64,000 bases of DNA from Iodobacter violaceini (GTDB lineage: Bacteria; Pseudomonadota; Gammaproteobacteria; Burkholderiales; Chitinibacteraceae): positions 1 through 64,000 of the forward strand of contig NZ_JAAOLX010000009.1 of the NCBI RefSeq assembly GCF_011601265.1, given 5' to 3'. The notes under the pieces were generated by a model, which was not told where the DNA came from, ran no database searches, and saw only the letters and a program-made list of their open reading frames with translations. Each line of letters begins with the position of its first letter. Position 1 is the first letter of the stretch. Both the position numbers and the translations under genes were made by a program. This document shows positions 33,874-45,430 of the stretch, one piece after another.

Positions 33874-34778
33874 CAGACTACAGCAACATCCTGAACCACA
33901 CGATTACGCCCGGACGTTTTTGCCAGATAGAGCTGAATATCTGCCCGCTGATACAAAGGGCTGGCATCTGAGCCGTGCGATGCAGCGATTCCCATACTGA
34001 CCGTAACATATTCAGAAATTGTTGAGGTCTGATGCGGCATTTTAAGCGAAAGCACAGTTTTTCTGATTCGCTCTGCCACAATATATGCCCCCTCCAGGCT
34101 GGTTTCCGGTAATAAACAAGCAAACTCTTCCCCGCCAATTCTGGCGGTTAAATCAGCCGGGCGTCGCAATTCTGCTGCAATCACCGCAGCAATCCGCTTT
34201 AAACATTCATCACCCGCAGGATGGCCATAATAATCATTAAAGTGCTTAAAAAAATCGACATCAATGAGCACCAGAGAAAGCTGCCCGCCCTGCCTTTGTA
34301 AACGCTGCGTTTCCTGCTTCAATGCTTCATCAAAATGCCGGCGGTTGGCAAGGCTGGTTAAACCATCCGTAATGGCCAGACGATGCAAAAGCTCTCTTGT
34401 ACGCTTCATTTCCAGCTGATTACGAATGCGGGCCTTAATACTCAGTGCCCGGCAAGGCTTCACAATATAATCAGCCCCGCCCACGGAAAAGCCTCTTTCC
34501 TCCTGCTCAGGGTCCCCCAGTGAAGTCACAAAGATCACCGGAATATCCAACGTTGCAGGGTCTTCTTTCATTCTTTGGCAAATGGCATAGCCATTCATAT
34601 CGGGCAGCATCACATCCAATAAAACCAGATCAGGTTTAGGCAGCTCTTTCATTGCGGCTAATGCATCCTGGCCGCTCACAGCGAATCGCAATTCGTACTG
34701 ATCATCCAGCATCACAGCCAGCAATTCAATATTACTTGGTTCATCATCGACAACTAAAAGAATAGGCTGGTGAATCAA
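33873..34778 (-). CDS. response regulator with diguanylate cyclase output (REC-GGDEF)
   Basis: 301 aa from TTG 34778, chosen because GGAG lies 6 nt upstream; a further TTG at 34802 has no such site. The receiver has the acidic pair DD at 11-12, phospho-acceptor Asp55 (LLDVMLPDMNG), and Lys107 (VKPC). The GGDEF domain reads GGEEF at 215-219, an active variant, with inhibitory-site RPAD five residues upstream. It makes cyclic-di-GMP when phosphorylated. It lies 70 bp after the hybrid kinase gene on the same strand, so that kinase is its likely phosphodonor, in a PleD-like layout. Confidence 0.93.
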   Translation of the reverse strand: MIHQPILLVVDDEPSNIELLAVMLDDQYELRFAVSGQDALAAMKELPKPDLVLLDVMLPDMNGYAICQRMKEDPATLDIPVIFVTSLGDPEQEERGFSVGGADYIVKPCRALSIKARIRNQLEMKRTRELLHRLAITDGLTSLANRRHFDEALKQETQRLQRQGGQLSLVLIDVDFFKHFNDYYGHPAGDECLKRIAAVIAAELRRPADLTARIGGEEFACLLPETSLEGAYIVAERIRKTVLSLKMPHQTSTISEYVTVSMGIAASHGSDASPLYQRADIQLYLAKTSGRNRVVQDVAVV

Positions 34779-34848
34779 GACTAGCTCCGGTACATTGAAC
34801 AAAATTTAAAACTTGCTGCTGGCATATGATACATGAATACTATTTCAA

Positions 34849-37800
34849 TCAGACTAAGTCTCTTTTAATATCAATAGATTGCAATGTTTCTCTGGCACTT
34901 TGATAATCCAGCTGATCCAAAGCCATACTCATTTGCATTGCTTTATCTTTATCCAAACGTACTAAGCCAGCTTGAAACTTCATAAAACACTTTCGTGCAC
35001 TCAGGCTTCTTAGCCTGAGTAATTCATCTAATTCCTGCAAATCATCAAGAGAAAGCCGGATATCCCCTAAAACGCCCTGCAAAGCAGGTAGATTTCCATC
35101 TGCCAGCCAGCCACTAATACTGCTCACCACCTCTTTTAAATCTCTGTCTAAACCGCAAATTAAATCTTCAATTGAGGTATTTGAACTATGCAGCTGATCC
35201 TCTATTTGTTGAGAAATTTGATAAACCTTCCCTGCCTCTAATGTACCCGCGACCCCTTTTAAAGAATGCGCAAGACGCTCAGCCTCATAAAGCTGGTTAG
35301 CGTCAATCAACTGCCGCAGGCGGGCTGGTGTATCAAGATATTGCTCTCTTAGTCTTGGCAACATTCTTTTAAGTAAAGCAAGGCTGCCAAGGCGATCAAG
35401 CGCTTTTTCCAACCCCAAACCGGGCAAATCCGGCAAGCTGGCAATCATTTCATCGGTTTTTAATAAAAGCTGGGGCTGATGGCTCAATTTATTGGTCCAG
35501 TGCAGTAATACTTTTAATAAGTGCTGCGGATTAATCGGCTTAGCTAAGTGATCATTCATGCCAACTTCCAGGCAACGACGTCGCTCTGCTTCCATCGCAT
35601 GAGCGGTTAAAGCAATAACAGGCAATTCAATGGCGGATAATTGAGTACGGATAATGCGTGTGGCTTCCATGCCATCCATTTCAGGCATTTGTACATCCAT
35701 CAAGACAACATCATATGTTTTCTGCTGATTTAAAATCAAATCCAGCACTTCTCTGCCGTTTCCAACAGCCTCTACAGAAGCGCCTAATGAGCTCAATAAA
35801 GAAACGCTCATTTCACTTAAAAGCGGCGTATCTTCAGCCAATAGAATTTTAACGCCATGCAGCGGTTCTCCTTTTATTTCCGGATAGCCCGCTGTTTTAT
35901 TCACAGAAAGGCGGTTCAAATCCAGGCTGCGGCTGATAGTTTCATACAAAGAAATAGCGACAATAGGCTTACTTAATGAATAAACAAATGGCCTGGCCCC
36001 CCAATGCCCCATCACTTCTTCATGACTTAAAATCGTGGTCAGCAGGATAATCGCCATATCCTCACGGCTGCCCCACAATTTTTGCATGACTTCTGGTTTA
36101 GCCTGATCAAAGATACAGGCATCCACAATCAGCAAATCAAAAGGTGAAGCATTGCTTTGCATCTGTGTTATCACTTCAAATTCCGAGCATGCATCACTGA
36201 CATGCATGCCCATTTTTTCCAGATACAAACATAATTGAATCCGGCTTGCAGGATGCTGATCGGCAATCAGCACACGGCGATCCGGAAACTGTGGAATCAC
36301 ATAATCATGCGAGCTTATTTTTTTCAGGCAGAGGGTAAAATGAAAGACAGATCCTTTGCCCTGAGTACTCTCAACGCTGATATCCCCCCCCATAATATGA
36401 GCCAGTTGTTTGCTGATTGCCAAACCCAGGCCCGACCCGCCAAAACGCCGGGTAGTCGATGAATCTGCCTGAGTAAAAGGGCTGAATAAACGAGCCAATA
36501 CATCCGGGCTGATTCCAATTCCTGTATCATAAATACTGAATTTCAATTCACACAGATCATCTCCTTTATCACGAGATAAAACCGCAAGCTCAACTTCACC
36601 CTGATCTGTAAATTTTATGGCATTATTAATTAAATTAAGTAAAACCTGCCCTAATCTGAGCGAATCCCCAATAAAGCACTGCGGTACATTGACATCAACA
36701 CTATATATCAGTGCTAATTTTTTATTTTCAGCCTGAATAGCCGCAACACCCGCCAGATTTTCCAGCAATAAACACAGATTAAACTCCGATTCTTCTAATT
36801 CTAATTTTCCAGCTTCAATTTTAGAAATATCCAGAATATCATTAATAACACCCAGCAGCAGATTGGCTGATGACTGAACTTTTGATAAATAATCTTTTTG
36901 CCGGTTGGCAAGCGGGGTATCCAGCATTAAATGGGTATAGCCTAAAATAGCCGTTAAAGGCGTTCTGATTTCATGGCTCATATTCGCCAAAAAATCCCCT
37001 TTAATCTGTAAAGCCGCTTCTGCCTGATCCCGGGAAATGATGAGCTCTTCTGACTGGGTTCTCAGTAAAATGCTTGCATCTCTGAATACCAGCAAGCTCT
37101 TTGCCATAACAGATATCTCATCCTGCCCTGCCACATCGATATCCACATCAAACTGACCTTTTGCAATGCTTTGCATATTTTCCGATAAAACAACCAATCT
37201 TGAGCTGATTCTTTTTCTGATATAAACAGAACCGATCCCAAAAGAAATAATCATACTAAACAAGGCAAGGCCCGCTAACAGCCATGTACTTTTTTCGAGG
37301 CGGACAGACAGCATGAACATTTCATCATTTAATTCATGCTTAATCGTTTGTCCTGTCAGCTCGGCATGATTAAGCAAAAGCTGCATCGCGCTTCTGTTTT
37401 TTACAATAAGCTGCTGCAATTCATTATTTAATTTTAATCTTTTTAAGCTGACGGAAAAAACACCCTCATTTTTCTCTGTCAGGGCAAGCATATTATTCAA
37501 TTCACGCTTTAATATCCCGGCCCCTTCCCCCTGATTAATTTTCCCTAAAATAGTTTTTGCATTTTCTGTGGTTTGAATAAAAGAACTTTGTATTTCTTCA
37601 AGACGAATCACGCTTGGCGCATTTGCGGCCTGAGTAATCAGGCTGGCTAACAGCAAAAAATCTCCCCGAAAATGTTGTACCGCACTCAGTGAAGACACCT
37701 GCTCTGCCACCAAAACAACCACAGCATTGGTCGAATCCAGGGTGATCTGATCACTGCGGGAAATCATTTTTATAGTAATTTGATTAATTAATGGCAGCAG

Positions 37801-38637
37801 CACTCCATCAAATGCGGCTACTGCGCGCGCCACATCTTTGCGTGAATCTGCCATTGGAGCTTGTAAGCTGGTGGCCAAATTGTTCCCTGCCTCCTGGGCC
37901 AGGGGGTCCGCTTTTTGCAGATGTACCTGAATGCCCGCAAGCAGGCTGGCACTTCGCTTACGTAAGGAAGTTTCTCCCTGCTCACCAGCGATGGCCATCA
38001 GGCGGAACGCATCTGCCCTTGCCTGCTGCAGTGCATTTAATTCTGAAAATTCATTATCAATCAGTGAATGCACAGAAGCACCTGCTGCAACGGATGCCTT
38101 ACGCGTTGCAGACAATAATTCCGCATTTTTTGCCATCAGAACAGGGTCGATCGCATCCAGAAAGCGCTGCTGCACATCACCAGCCTGCTGCAGAATATTA
38201 TTTTTGCGCTCGTCCAAATCTAATTGCTGGCTGACCAAATCTGCCGTTAATGGCACATTTTTTGATAATTCCACCACCAGAACCGACAGCTTTTCTGCCT
38301 CGCTCGGGCGGCTGGCCATCAGGTCATTAATTTGTCTGGGCAAATCAGCAAGAGCCAGCTTTGCTCTGGATAAAGCACTGTCTCGTGCAGGGATATTCTG
38401 CGCATTGGCAAGGCTTGCCAATGCAGAAGAGAACTCTAAGCTGCTGGCCTCCAGCCTGGCCGAAGCAAGGGAAGCCGGAAAACTCTGCTTAGCCACAATT
38501 GAATAGGTACTGTCTACCGAGTGAAAAACCCACAATGCGGCACCAGATGCCAGCAGCGTGGTTGCAGCCACAGCACCAAAAGCCAAGCGTAAACGCAGCG
38601 CAATCGACTTTCGAAATGGGCCTTCTTGTGCTTGCAT
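34849..38637 (-). CDS. TorS-like hybrid sensor histidine kinase
   Basis: 1262 aa from ATG 38637 (GGAG 9 nt upstream). TM1 about 18-38, a large all-helical periplasmic sensor 40-450, TM2 451-473, HAMP 474-526, and HisKA with His555 (SHEIRTP). The HATPase has DTGIGIS and GGSGLGLA. A first receiver keeps Asp793, Asp839 and Lys890 but has unusual surroundings. The second receiver has Asp981 ([11 protein letters not shown]), and the C-terminal Hpt has His1124 (AHSLKG). The helical sensor resembles TorS, which reads a periplasmic binding protein rather than a free ligand. It is followed by a REC-GGDEF gene and is divergent from an amine oxidase/TRAP-binding-protein pair. The ligand is unknown. Confidence 0.92.
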   Translation of the reverse strand: MQAQEGPFRKSIALRLRLAFGAVAATTLLASGAALWVFHSVDSTYSIVAKQSFPASLASARLEASSLEFSSALASLANAQNIPARDSALSRAKLALADLPRQINDLMASRPSEAEKLSVLVVELSKNVPLTADLVSQQLDLDERKNNILQQAGDVQQRFLDAIDPVLMAKNAELLSATRKASVAAGASVHSLIDNEFSELNALQQARADAFRLMAIAGEQGETSLRKRSASLLAGIQVHLQKADPLAQEAGNNLATSLQAPMADSRKDVARAVAAFDGVLLPLINQITIKMISRSDQITLDSTNAVVVLVAEQVSSLSAVQHFRGDFLLLASLITQAANAPSVIRLEEIQSSFIQTTENAKTILGKINQGEGAGILKRELNNMLALTEKNEGVFSVSLKRLKLNNELQQLIVKNRSAMQLLLNHAELTGQTIKHELNDEMFMLSVRLEKSTWLLAGLALFSMIISFGIGSVYIRKRISSRLVVLSENMQSIAKGQFDVDIDVAGQDEISVMAKSLLVFRDASILLRTQSEELIISRDQAEAALQIKGDFLANMSHEIRTPLTAILGYTHLMLDTPLANRQKDYLSKVQSSANLLLGVINDILDISKIEAGKLELEESEFNLCLLLENLAGVAAIQAENKKLALIYSVDVNVPQCFIGDSLRLGQVLLNLINNAIKFTDQGEVELAVLSRDKGDDLCELKFSIYDTGIGISPDVLARLFSPFTQADSSTTRRFGGSGLGLAISKQLAHIMGGDISVESTQGKGSVFHFTLCLKKISSHDYVIPQFPDRRVLIADQHPASRIQLCLYLEKMGMHVSDACSEFEVITQMQSNASPFDLLIVDACIFDQAKPEVMQKLWGSREDMAIILLTTILSHEEVMGHWGARPFVYSLSKPIVAISLYETISRSLDLNRLSVNKTAGYPEIKGEPLHGVKILLAEDTPLLSEMSVSLLSSLGASVEAVGNGREVLDLILNQQKTYDVVLMDVQMPEMDGMEATRIIRTQLSAIELPVIALTAHAMEAERRRCLEVGMNDHLAKPINPQHLLKVLLHWTNKLSHQPQLLLKTDEMIASLPDLPGLGLEKALDRLGSLALLKRMLPRLREQYLDTPARLRQLIDANQLYEAERLAHSLKGVAGTLEAGKVYQISQQIEDQLHSSNTSIEDLICGLDRDLKEVVSSISGWLADGNLPALQGVLGDIRLSLDDLQELDELLRLRSLSARKCFMKFQAGLVRLDKDKAMQMSMALDQLDYQSARETLQSIDIKRDLV

Positions 38638-38843
38638 TCCCCCTCGCTCCGGCGGCCAGTCATCCTTAATAAAGCAGCAGGCTTTTAATTGTCTGCAATC
38701 TTGCAATTGATATTAATATATACCTCATAAACATTCACTTAAATTTCCAAATTCTTACAAACAAAAATTTTTTTATGATTTTAAAATCATTCAAAAATAC
38801 GCTATGAAGGTAGTTTATGTGCAATCAATTTCTGGAGTCTGTC

Positions 38844-40472
38844 ATGTCTAGCTCTTCTTACATGTTTGCAAATGTACCTTCTAATTCAGGATCATTACGT
38901 GCAGCTTATGAAGCATGGCTAAAAGCCCGCTCACCACAGCAGACTGAACAGAAATCTTCTCCTTCAGCCAATATCCGCGTTGGCATCGTAGGTGCGGGGA
39001 TGGCCGGGCTTTATTCTGCTTTACTACTGAAAAGCCGGGGTATAGATTGCCGTATTTTTGAAGCCCACCCGGATCGCCTTGGCGGCCGCGTTTATACCCA
39101 CCGCTTTAATCAGGAAGCCAATCAGTATTTTGAAGCGGGGGCCATGCGCCTGCCACAAACGCCGGAGCAACAGCCTGTATTTGACCTGATTCATTATTTA
39201 AATGAACAAATCCCCCCTGAATCTAAAATAGATTTAATTCCTTACCAGCTTTACGATCCCACTGGCAACCTGGTTTATGTGAATGGTAAACGTGCATTTG
39301 GCGGTGCCACCATGACACTTAATTACGCCAATGAGCACCCGGAAGCACTGGGATTTAATCTTGCCCCGGAAGATCGTAATAAAACGGCCTCTCAGCTGTT
39401 AGATGAAGTATTGCAGCCGTTTTTTGATTTGCTTGCCGTTAATTTTGATCTCGGCTTTGCCAAAATTGTGCAATACGATAATTATTCGCTCTATACCTAC
39501 CTGACTGAAATAGCCGGCTGGAGTATGGAGAAAGTCAATTATGTAGAAGTCATGAATTCTGCCAGTAATCAGTTTCAAAGCAGCTTTACAGAAATGGTGA
39601 TTGAAAGCATGGATTTCTCCGGCGCGAAATGGAGCACCATCGCCAATGGAATGGACAGGCTGCCCAATGCCTGCGCCTCTCTCATCGGGGCAGAATCCAT
39701 CACCATGAATGCGCCGGTGCGACAAATAGAAAACCTGCAGGATGGCCGTGTTGCGATCCATTATGGCGACAGGGGTGAATTTGATACCTTTGACCGTGTG
39801 ATTCTTGCCCTTCCCCCTGCTGCACTGCGCATGATTGCTACCCCACAGTGGTCGCCCACTAAATCACAAGCGATTCGCAGCATGCATTTTGAGCCGCTGT
39901 ATAAAATTGGCCTGCGATTTAAAACCCGCTTCTGGGAGCAATTACCGCAAGCCGCTATGGGCGGGCAATCCAGCAGCGATCTGCCTATGCGCTGGTGTGT
40001 CTATCCTTCTTACGGTTTAGGCGATGCCGGAGCAGGCGTTTTGCTGCTGTATTCGTGGATGACGGACGCCTATAACTGGTTGCCACAGAGCCCGGAAGAG
40101 CGTCTGCGATTAGCCCTCAGAGACTTACAAACGCTGTATCAGAATACCGTTGATATTAACGGGCAATTTATCGAATCCTTTGATGTAGCCTGGCCTTCGG
40201 AATGGGCCACAGGGGATGCGATGTTTTATCCGGGACAATTCAGGCAGCTTTTTAATACTGCCCGCCAGCCTGAGCAGAATATTTATTTTGCCGGTGAGCA
40301 TTTAAGCGTTCACCACACATGGATTGTGGGCGCACTGGATTCTGCCCTTTATGCCTGCCAGCAACTTCTGGGAGATGAAACACTCGAGCCGCTGCACCCA
40401 TCCCAAACGCCGCTCACCCCGCATCTTCACGATTACAGCCAATGTGTAGCTGCCCCCTTTCTTCATCGCTAA
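38844..40472 (+). CDS. flavin-dependent amine/L-amino acid oxidase
   Basis: 542 aa from ATG 38844 (GGAG 6 nt upstream); ATG 38817 with AAGG upstream is also possible. The FAD-binding Rossmann motif is VGIVGAGMAGLYSA, then FEAHPDRLGGRVYTH, the EAGAMRLP motif typical of L-amino acid oxidases and tryptophan 2-monooxygenases, and the C-terminal flavin contact YFAGEHLSVHHTWIVGALDSA. No signal peptide or Tat motif is clear, so it is probably cytoplasmic. Such enzymes deaminate amino acids or amines to imines with release of peroxide. The substrate is unknown. It lies 10 bp before a TRAP-type binding protein gene, so co-transcription is likely. Confidence 0.88.
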   Translation: MSSSSYMFANVPSNSGSLRAAYEAWLKARSPQQTEQKSSPSANIRVGIVGAGMAGLYSALLLKSRGIDCRIFEAHPDRLGGRVYTHRFNQEANQYFEAGAMRLPQTPEQQPVFDLIHYLNEQIPPESKIDLIPYQLYDPTGNLVYVNGKRAFGGATMTLNYANEHPEALGFNLAPEDRNKTASQLLDEVLQPFFDLLAVNFDLGFAKIVQYDNYSLYTYLTEIAGWSMEKVNYVEVMNSASNQFQSSFTEMVIESMDFSGAKWSTIANGMDRLPNACASLIGAESITMNAPVRQIENLQDGRVAIHYGDRGEFDTFDRVILALPPAALRMIATPQWSPTKSQAIRSMHFEPLYKIGLRFKTRFWEQLPQAAMGGQSSSDLPMRWCVYPSYGLGDAGAGVLLLYSWMTDAYNWLPQSPEERLRLALRDLQTLYQNTVDINGQFIESFDVAWPSEWATGDAMFYPGQFRQLFNTARQPEQNIYFAGEHLSVHHTWIVGALDSALYACQQLLGDETLEPLHPSQTPLTPHLHDYSQCVAAPFLHR

Positions 40473-40482
40473 GGACAAAGCC

Positions 40483-41523
40483 ATGCTGCGCAAATCGTTG
40501 CTAATTTTAACTTTTCTGCTCAGCAATCAGCTCCGGGCTGAAGAAGAGTTTGCTCCCGAGCCATTAAAAGCCATTGGCTCCTGGAGCATGCTCAGCCAGT
40601 TTAAAGATTATGAAAAACCGTTCTGGACTGAGCAACTGCCAAAGCTCAGTGAGGGCAGAATCAAGGTTCGGCTCAATGCCTTTAATGAAGTAGGTCTAAA
40701 AGGCAGTGAAGTGCTGCGCCTGATGAAGCTGGGCATGACAGACTTTGGCACAACTATTTTGTCGTATATCTCCGAGCAGGATCCGCGGGCTGAGGCCGTG
40801 GATCTGGCAGGACTGACCACAAGCGCAGAAATGGAGCATCGTGTTGTAAACAGCTACAGCCCGGTGCTCAAACAGTATTTTGAACAAAAACACGGCATAA
40901 AGATGCTTGCCATGTGGCCTTATTCTGCACAGCTGCTGATGTGTAATGAGCCCATTAAAAATCTGGAAGGTCTAAAAGGAAAAAAAGTAAGAGTCAGCAT
41001 GCGCACCACCAGCGACCTGATTGAAGCCTATGGCGCCGTTACGCTCAGTGTTCCTTTTGATCAGGTTTATCAGAAAATGAAAGATAAACAGCTCGATTGC
41101 CTGATTACCTCGGCATTGGCTGCACACACGGCACGTTTTTATCAGGTAGCAACGCATATTTATAATTTGCCATTAGGCTGGAGTGTGGTCATGCTGGGCG
41201 TGAATCAGGCCTCATGGGCTCAGATTGATATTCAGGACCAGAAAATAATCGAAGCAGGCATTAACCGCCTTGCAGAAGATTTATGGCAGGTTGCCGATAA
41301 ACAAACCGCGCTCGGGCTGGCTTGTAACACGGGGAAAACATGCTCTCTGGCCGAGCAAGGCTCAATGACGCTGATTAACCCCACAAGTGGTGACGAGGCT
41401 CGCCTTGCTAAAACAGTGCGCCAAGTTGTACTCCGGCGTTGGGCAGAGCGCTGTGGCAAAGATTGCGTAGCAGAATGGAATAACAGCATAGGAAAAATAC
41501 TGAATATCACGCTGCAGCCCTAG
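40483..41523 (+). CDS. TRAP-transporter-type periplasmic binding protein (DctP-like), orphan
   Basis: 346 aa with a signal peptide to about residue 19 (SNQLRAEE). It fits the DctP family: a long connecting helix, GLKGSEVLRLMKLGMTDFG, EPIKNLEGLKGKKVRVSMRTT (the usual conserved Arg region), and VPFDQVYQKMKDKQLDCLIT. Cysteines near the C-terminus (CNTGKTCS, CGKDC) may form disulfides. No DctQ or DctM membrane subunits adjoin it, so it is not part of a standard transporter here. Being divergent from a TorS-like kinase raises the possibility that it is that kinase's ligand-binding partner. Confidence 0.88.
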   Translation: MLRKSLLILTFLLSNQLRAEEEFAPEPLKAIGSWSMLSQFKDYEKPFWTEQLPKLSEGRIKVRLNAFNEVGLKGSEVLRLMKLGMTDFGTTILSYISEQDPRAEAVDLAGLTTSAEMEHRVVNSYSPVLKQYFEQKHGIKMLAMWPYSAQLLMCNEPIKNLEGLKGKKVRVSMRTTSDLIEAYGAVTLSVPFDQVYQKMKDKQLDCLITSALAAHTARFYQVATHIYNLPLGWSVVMLGVNQASWAQIDIQDQKIIEAGINRLAEDLWQVADKQTALGLACNTGKTCSLAEQGSMTLINPTSGDEARLAKTVRQVVLRRWAERCGKDCVAEWNNSIGKILNITLQP

Positions 41524-41719
41524 AATTGTGAATGAAACGTCAACAACCCCCAGAGTAAAAAAGTGTGTCCGCAACTTGCATTTTACAAAAAAACAACCGC
41601 CGGGCCGCAGTGCACAAAAAATAGGCAAGCCATTTTTATTCAAAAAATACAATGAGTTAGCATTTAAGCTAACAGCTTATCCACAGACCGGCACCACCTT
41701 TTGGGGGATAAAAGCCACA

Positions 41720-42292
41720 ATGTCCACAAGTGATTTAAGCCGCTGCGCATGGTGCAGCAGTGACCCGCTTTACCAGAATTATCATGACGATGAATGGGGC
41801 CAGCCACTCTTTGATGATCAGGCACTGTTTGAGCTTTTATGCCTTGAAGGCGCTCAGGCAGGCCTGTCGTGGATCACGGTACTGAAAAAACGTGAGCACT
41901 ACAGGGTAGTATTTGATCACTTTGATGCAAATAAAATAGCCGCTTACGATGCAGATAAAATAACCAGTTTACTCAGCGATGCCGGCATTATCCGCAACCG
42001 GGCTAAAGTCGCCGCCTTTATCAGTAATGCAGCAGCCTATCTGCAATTAAAACAAGAAGGACGCTTCAGCGATTTTCTATGGTCTTTTGTAAATGGCAAA
42101 ACGATTGTCAATCAATGGGCAAACATCGCCGATACCCCCGTTGCCACAGCAGAATCAATTGCCATGAGTAAAGCCTTAAAAAAACGCGGCTTCAAATTTG
42201 TTGGCCCCACCATTTGCTACGCCTTTATGCAGGCCAGCGGCATGGTGGATGACCATAGCCCAGGCTGCTGGAAACGAACCCAATCTGTTTAA
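41720..42292 (+). CDS. tag: DNA-3-methyladenine glycosylase I
   Basis: 190 aa from ATG 41720, the normal length and N-terminus for Tag; an in-frame extension back to 41528 has no family match. The zinc-site residues are visible: Cys9, His22, His179 and Cys183 (HSPGC). Glu43 (CLEGAQAGLSW) is the conserved active-site acid. It excises 3-methyladenine from alkylated DNA. A GGGGGA stretch is 11 nt upstream. Monocistronic. Confidence 0.95.
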   Translation: MSTSDLSRCAWCSSDPLYQNYHDDEWGQPLFDDQALFELLCLEGAQAGLSWITVLKKREHYRVVFDHFDANKIAAYDADKITSLLSDAGIIRNRAKVAAFISNAAAYLQLKQEGRFSDFLWSFVNGKTIVNQWANIADTPVATAESIAMSKALKKRGFKFVGPTICYAFMQASGMVDDHSPGCWKRTQSV

Positions 42293-42685
42293 GATGGGCA
42301 AAATGATTCCACACTCTGTAAAAAAACCTGTACAGCCTGTTTACTGCTGATTAAACAAGCAGCCATGGCCGGCTCAGCCCGCCCGCCATGGCTGAGGTAA
42401 AACACATGCTCCTACAACAAGTACCTTCTTATTATTGCAAGGAGCCCGCTGCACTAAACAAGCACCCGCATTCTTTATCCAGCCTGATCATATTCAATTG
42501 ATTGCAGTCATTCATTTTTATCCCCCTTTTTTGTAAGACTCTGAAAATTAATCAAACAAAAATGATAAAGACCTTGTTAGCCAGTTCATAATCTCCTATG
42601 AAAAGAATAAGGAGCCTTGTGCACAGACACAAAGGTGCCTGGCAAGCCATATCCTGTGGTATTGCACAGCAGCAAGGACAATTGC
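42293..42685. other. 393-bp intergenic region with an inverted repeat and a possible leader ORF
   Basis: Contains a 10-bp inverted repeat (CAGCCATGGC at 42360-42369, GCCATGGCTG at 42385-42394) without a T-run, an AT-rich stretch near 42500-42590, and AAGGAG at 42609-42614 in front of a 24-codon open frame (42619-42693) that overlaps the kinase start. No confident promoter. Confidence 0.45.
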
Positions 42686-45430
42686 GTGCATGACTCCCTT
42701 ACGGCCATCCCTGATCATTTCCTCAGTAAATGGCAAAATACAATCAATGTAATGGCCAGCCTCTTTAATGTGCCTGCTGGTTTAATGATGCGTGTATTGC
42801 CCGGGCAAATTGAAGTCTTACTTTCCAGTGAAACCAAGGGCAATCCTTACGAACACTCGGAAAAAGCCAATTTACATACGGGCCTTTACTGCGAAACGGT
42901 CATGGCAAGCCAGGATTTATTACATGTGCCTAATGCGCTGGAAGATGAACATTGGAAAAACAACCCGGATGTTGCTTTAAATATGATTTCCTATCTTGGT
43001 GTACCACTCTTATGGGAAAAAGATGAGGTATTTGGCACCATTTGCGTGCTTGACAGTAAAACGCGCCATTTTCAAAAAAAATATTTTAATTTATTGTGGG
43101 AAATAAAAAAAAGCATAGAAGCGGATTTCAAAATCATCCAGCAACAGGAAAAACTAGCTGCTTTTAATACGAAACTACTCCTTAATAACCAACAGCTCAT
43201 TATTGCAAAACAGGCAGCAGAATTCGCCAACCAGAGCAAGAGCAACTTCTTAGCCAATATGAGTCATGAAATTCGCACGCCCATGAATGCCATTATTGGC
43301 ATGTCTTATCTTGTGTTAAAAACAGAATTAAATGCACGGCAAAGTAATTACATCAAAAAAATACAAGGCTCCGGGCAGCACCTGCTTGGCATCATTAACG
43401 ACATTCTCGATTTTTCAAAAATTGAAGCAGGTAAATTAACGATAGAAGGTATTGAATTTGAATTAGAAAAAGTACTGGATAATGTGGCTAATCAAATCAG
43501 TGAAAAAGCCGTCAATAAAGGTTTAGAGTTTATTTTTAATATTGACCAAAATGTTCCGCCCAGCTTATTTGGAGACCCGCTTCGGCTTGGGCAGATTCTG
43601 ATTAATTATGGCTCAAATGCGGTGAAATTTACAGAAAGGGGTGAAGTTGAAATCATTATTCAAAAAAAAGAAGAATCTGCACAAAGCGTATTACTTTATT
43701 GTGCCATACGTGACACCGGCATAGGGCTGACTGAAGAGCAAATCAGCCGTTTATTTCAAAGCTTTTCACAGGCAGATACCTCGATTACCCGCCAATTTGG
43801 TGGTACTGGCCTTGGCCTGGCTATTTCTAAAAAACTGATTGAGCTGATGAATGGAGAAACGGGAGTAGAAAGCGAGCCAGGTAAGGGCAGCCTTTTCTGG
43901 TTTACTGTCAGGCTTCAAAAAAGCAGCGTTCAAAGCAGGAAATTATTACTATCCAGCGATTTGCAAAATAAACGCGTCTTAGTTGTTGATGATAATAAAC
44001 AGGCCCGTCTGGTATTAAATAAGCGGCTCAAAAATATGCAATTAAAATCAGATCATGTTTCATCCGGCTATGCGGCAATCGAGGCAATTAAGCAGGCAGA
44101 TACAAAAAATACACCTTATGAAATTGTGTTTATCGATTGGGAAATGCCTGAAATGGATGGCGCAGAGACCGCCAGACAAATCAAAGCTCTTGATCTTAAA
44201 TTAATGCCGGCAGTCATTCTGGTCTCTGCTTATGGGCATGAAGATGCCATCAAGGCCACAGAAGGCGCAGTCGTCACCCACACATTAATTAAACCAATCA
44301 ATGCCTCCCAGCTCTTTGACAGCGTAGTCAGTGCATTAGGTGGAAACATTGAAACGCCATATATCTCCAATCATCAGAATGATTTTGCTTTGCAATTGAA
44401 TTCAATCCGGGGGGCCCGGATTCTTCTGGTTGAAGACAATCATATCAATCAGGAAGTAGCCCGCGATTTATTAAACTCAGAAGGCTTTATTGTCGATATT
44501 GCTGAGAATGGCCTGCAGGCTTTAGAGCAGCTGCAAAAAAGCCACTATGATATTGTATTAATGGATATGCAAATGCCCCTTATGGACGGCTTAGTGGCCA
44601 CACAGGAAATCAGGAAATTAAATGATTTCAATTCATTAGCCATTGTGGCAATGACAGCCAACGCCATGCAGGGTGATCGGGAGCGCTATCTTGCCGCTGG
44701 CATGAACGACCACGTAACCAAACCTATTAACCCTGAAGAACTATGGAAAGCTCTGCTTAAGTGGATTAAGCCAGAATACATCGTGCCGGCAACACGCCTC
44801 GTTATTTCAGAACTCTGCGCACAAAATGAAGAAATAGCCATTCCCTCAGAGATTAACGGGCTCGATATTGATTTAGGGCTTAAACGTGTATTTGGTAAAA
44901 AGAAACTTTATCTCTGTATTTTAAATCAATTTATAACAGAGCAAAAAGACTGTATTCCTAATCTTTTTCATGCAATGACAAACAGAGACTGGCCCACTGC
45001 AGAGCGTATCGCCCATACGCTAAAAAGTGTTGCCGGGCTGATTGGAGCAGAGCGCATCCAGAAACAAGCAGAGCAAATAGAAACAGCACTGCGCCAGGGG
45101 CATACCCATCAGCAAATCAGGCCCCTGCTCAACAAAATAGCTCATCCACTGGGCCATCTTATTACAGAGCTGGAGCATAAACTCCCTAAACAACAAGATC
45201 AGTCAAATATAATAATTGACCCTCAGAAACTAAAAGAAGTCTGCCACCAGCTTGTTTATTTGCTGGAAGATGGTGATTCCGAATCGATTAATCTGTTTAA
45301 AGCCAATGCAAGCCTTTTACATACCGCATATCCAAAACACTTTCGCATCATCAATGAAAAAATACAGTCATTTGATTTTGATATCGCACTGGAAGCCTTA
45401 AAAATTGCGATGAGTGCAGCAGAATGCTAG
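42686..45430 (+). CDS. cytoplasmic GAF hybrid histidine kinase (GAF-HisKA-HATPase-REC-REC-Hpt)
   Basis: 914 aa from GTG 42686, chosen because AAGGA lies 7 nt upstream; TTG 42617 is only 2 nt from its AAGGAG. No membrane segment. The GAF domain covers about 10-150 ([21 protein letters not shown]). HisKA has His194 (SHEIRTP), and the HATPase has DTGIGLT and GGTGLGLA. Two receivers follow (VLVVDD with [17 protein letters not shown] with [11 protein letters not shown]). The C-terminal Hpt has [14 protein letters not shown]. It overlaps the next gene, a single-domain receiver, by 7 bp. The signal is unknown, presumably a small cytoplasmic ligand or redox state. Confidence 0.92.
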   Translation: MHDSLTAIPDHFLSKWQNTINVMASLFNVPAGLMMRVLPGQIEVLLSSETKGNPYEHSEKANLHTGLYCETVMASQDLLHVPNALEDEHWKNNPDVALNMISYLGVPLLWEKDEVFGTICVLDSKTRHFQKKYFNLLWEIKKSIEADFKIIQQQEKLAAFNTKLLLNNQQLIIAKQAAEFANQSKSNFLANMSHEIRTPMNAIIGMSYLVLKTELNARQSNYIKKIQGSGQHLLGIINDILDFSKIEAGKLTIEGIEFELEKVLDNVANQISEKAVNKGLEFIFNIDQNVPPSLFGDPLRLGQILINYGSNAVKFTERGEVEIIIQKKEESAQSVLLYCAIRDTGIGLTEEQISRLFQSFSQADTSITRQFGGTGLGLAISKKLIELMNGETGVESEPGKGSLFWFTVRLQKSSVQSRKLLLSSDLQNKRVLVVDDNKQARLVLNKRLKNMQLKSDHVSSGYAAIEAIKQADTKNTPYEIVFIDWEMPEMDGAETARQIKALDLKLMPAVILVSAYGHEDAIKATEGAVVTHTLIKPINASQLFDSVVSALGGNIETPYISNHQNDFALQLNSIRGARILLVEDNHINQEVARDLLNSEGFIVDIAENGLQALEQLQKSHYDIVLMDMQMPLMDGLVATQEIRKLNDFNSLAIVAMTANAMQGDRERYLAAGMNDHVTKPINPEELWKALLKWIKPEYIVPATRLVISELCAQNEEIAIPSEINGLDIDLGLKRVFGKKKLYLCILNQFITEQKDCIPNLFHAMTNRDWPTAERIAHTLKSVAGLIGAERIQKQAEQIETALRQGHTHQQIRPLLNKIAHPLGHLITELEHKLPKQQDQSNIIIDPQKLKEVCHQLVYLLEDGDSESINLFKANASLLHTAYPKHFRIINEKIQSFDFDIALEALKIAMSAAEC

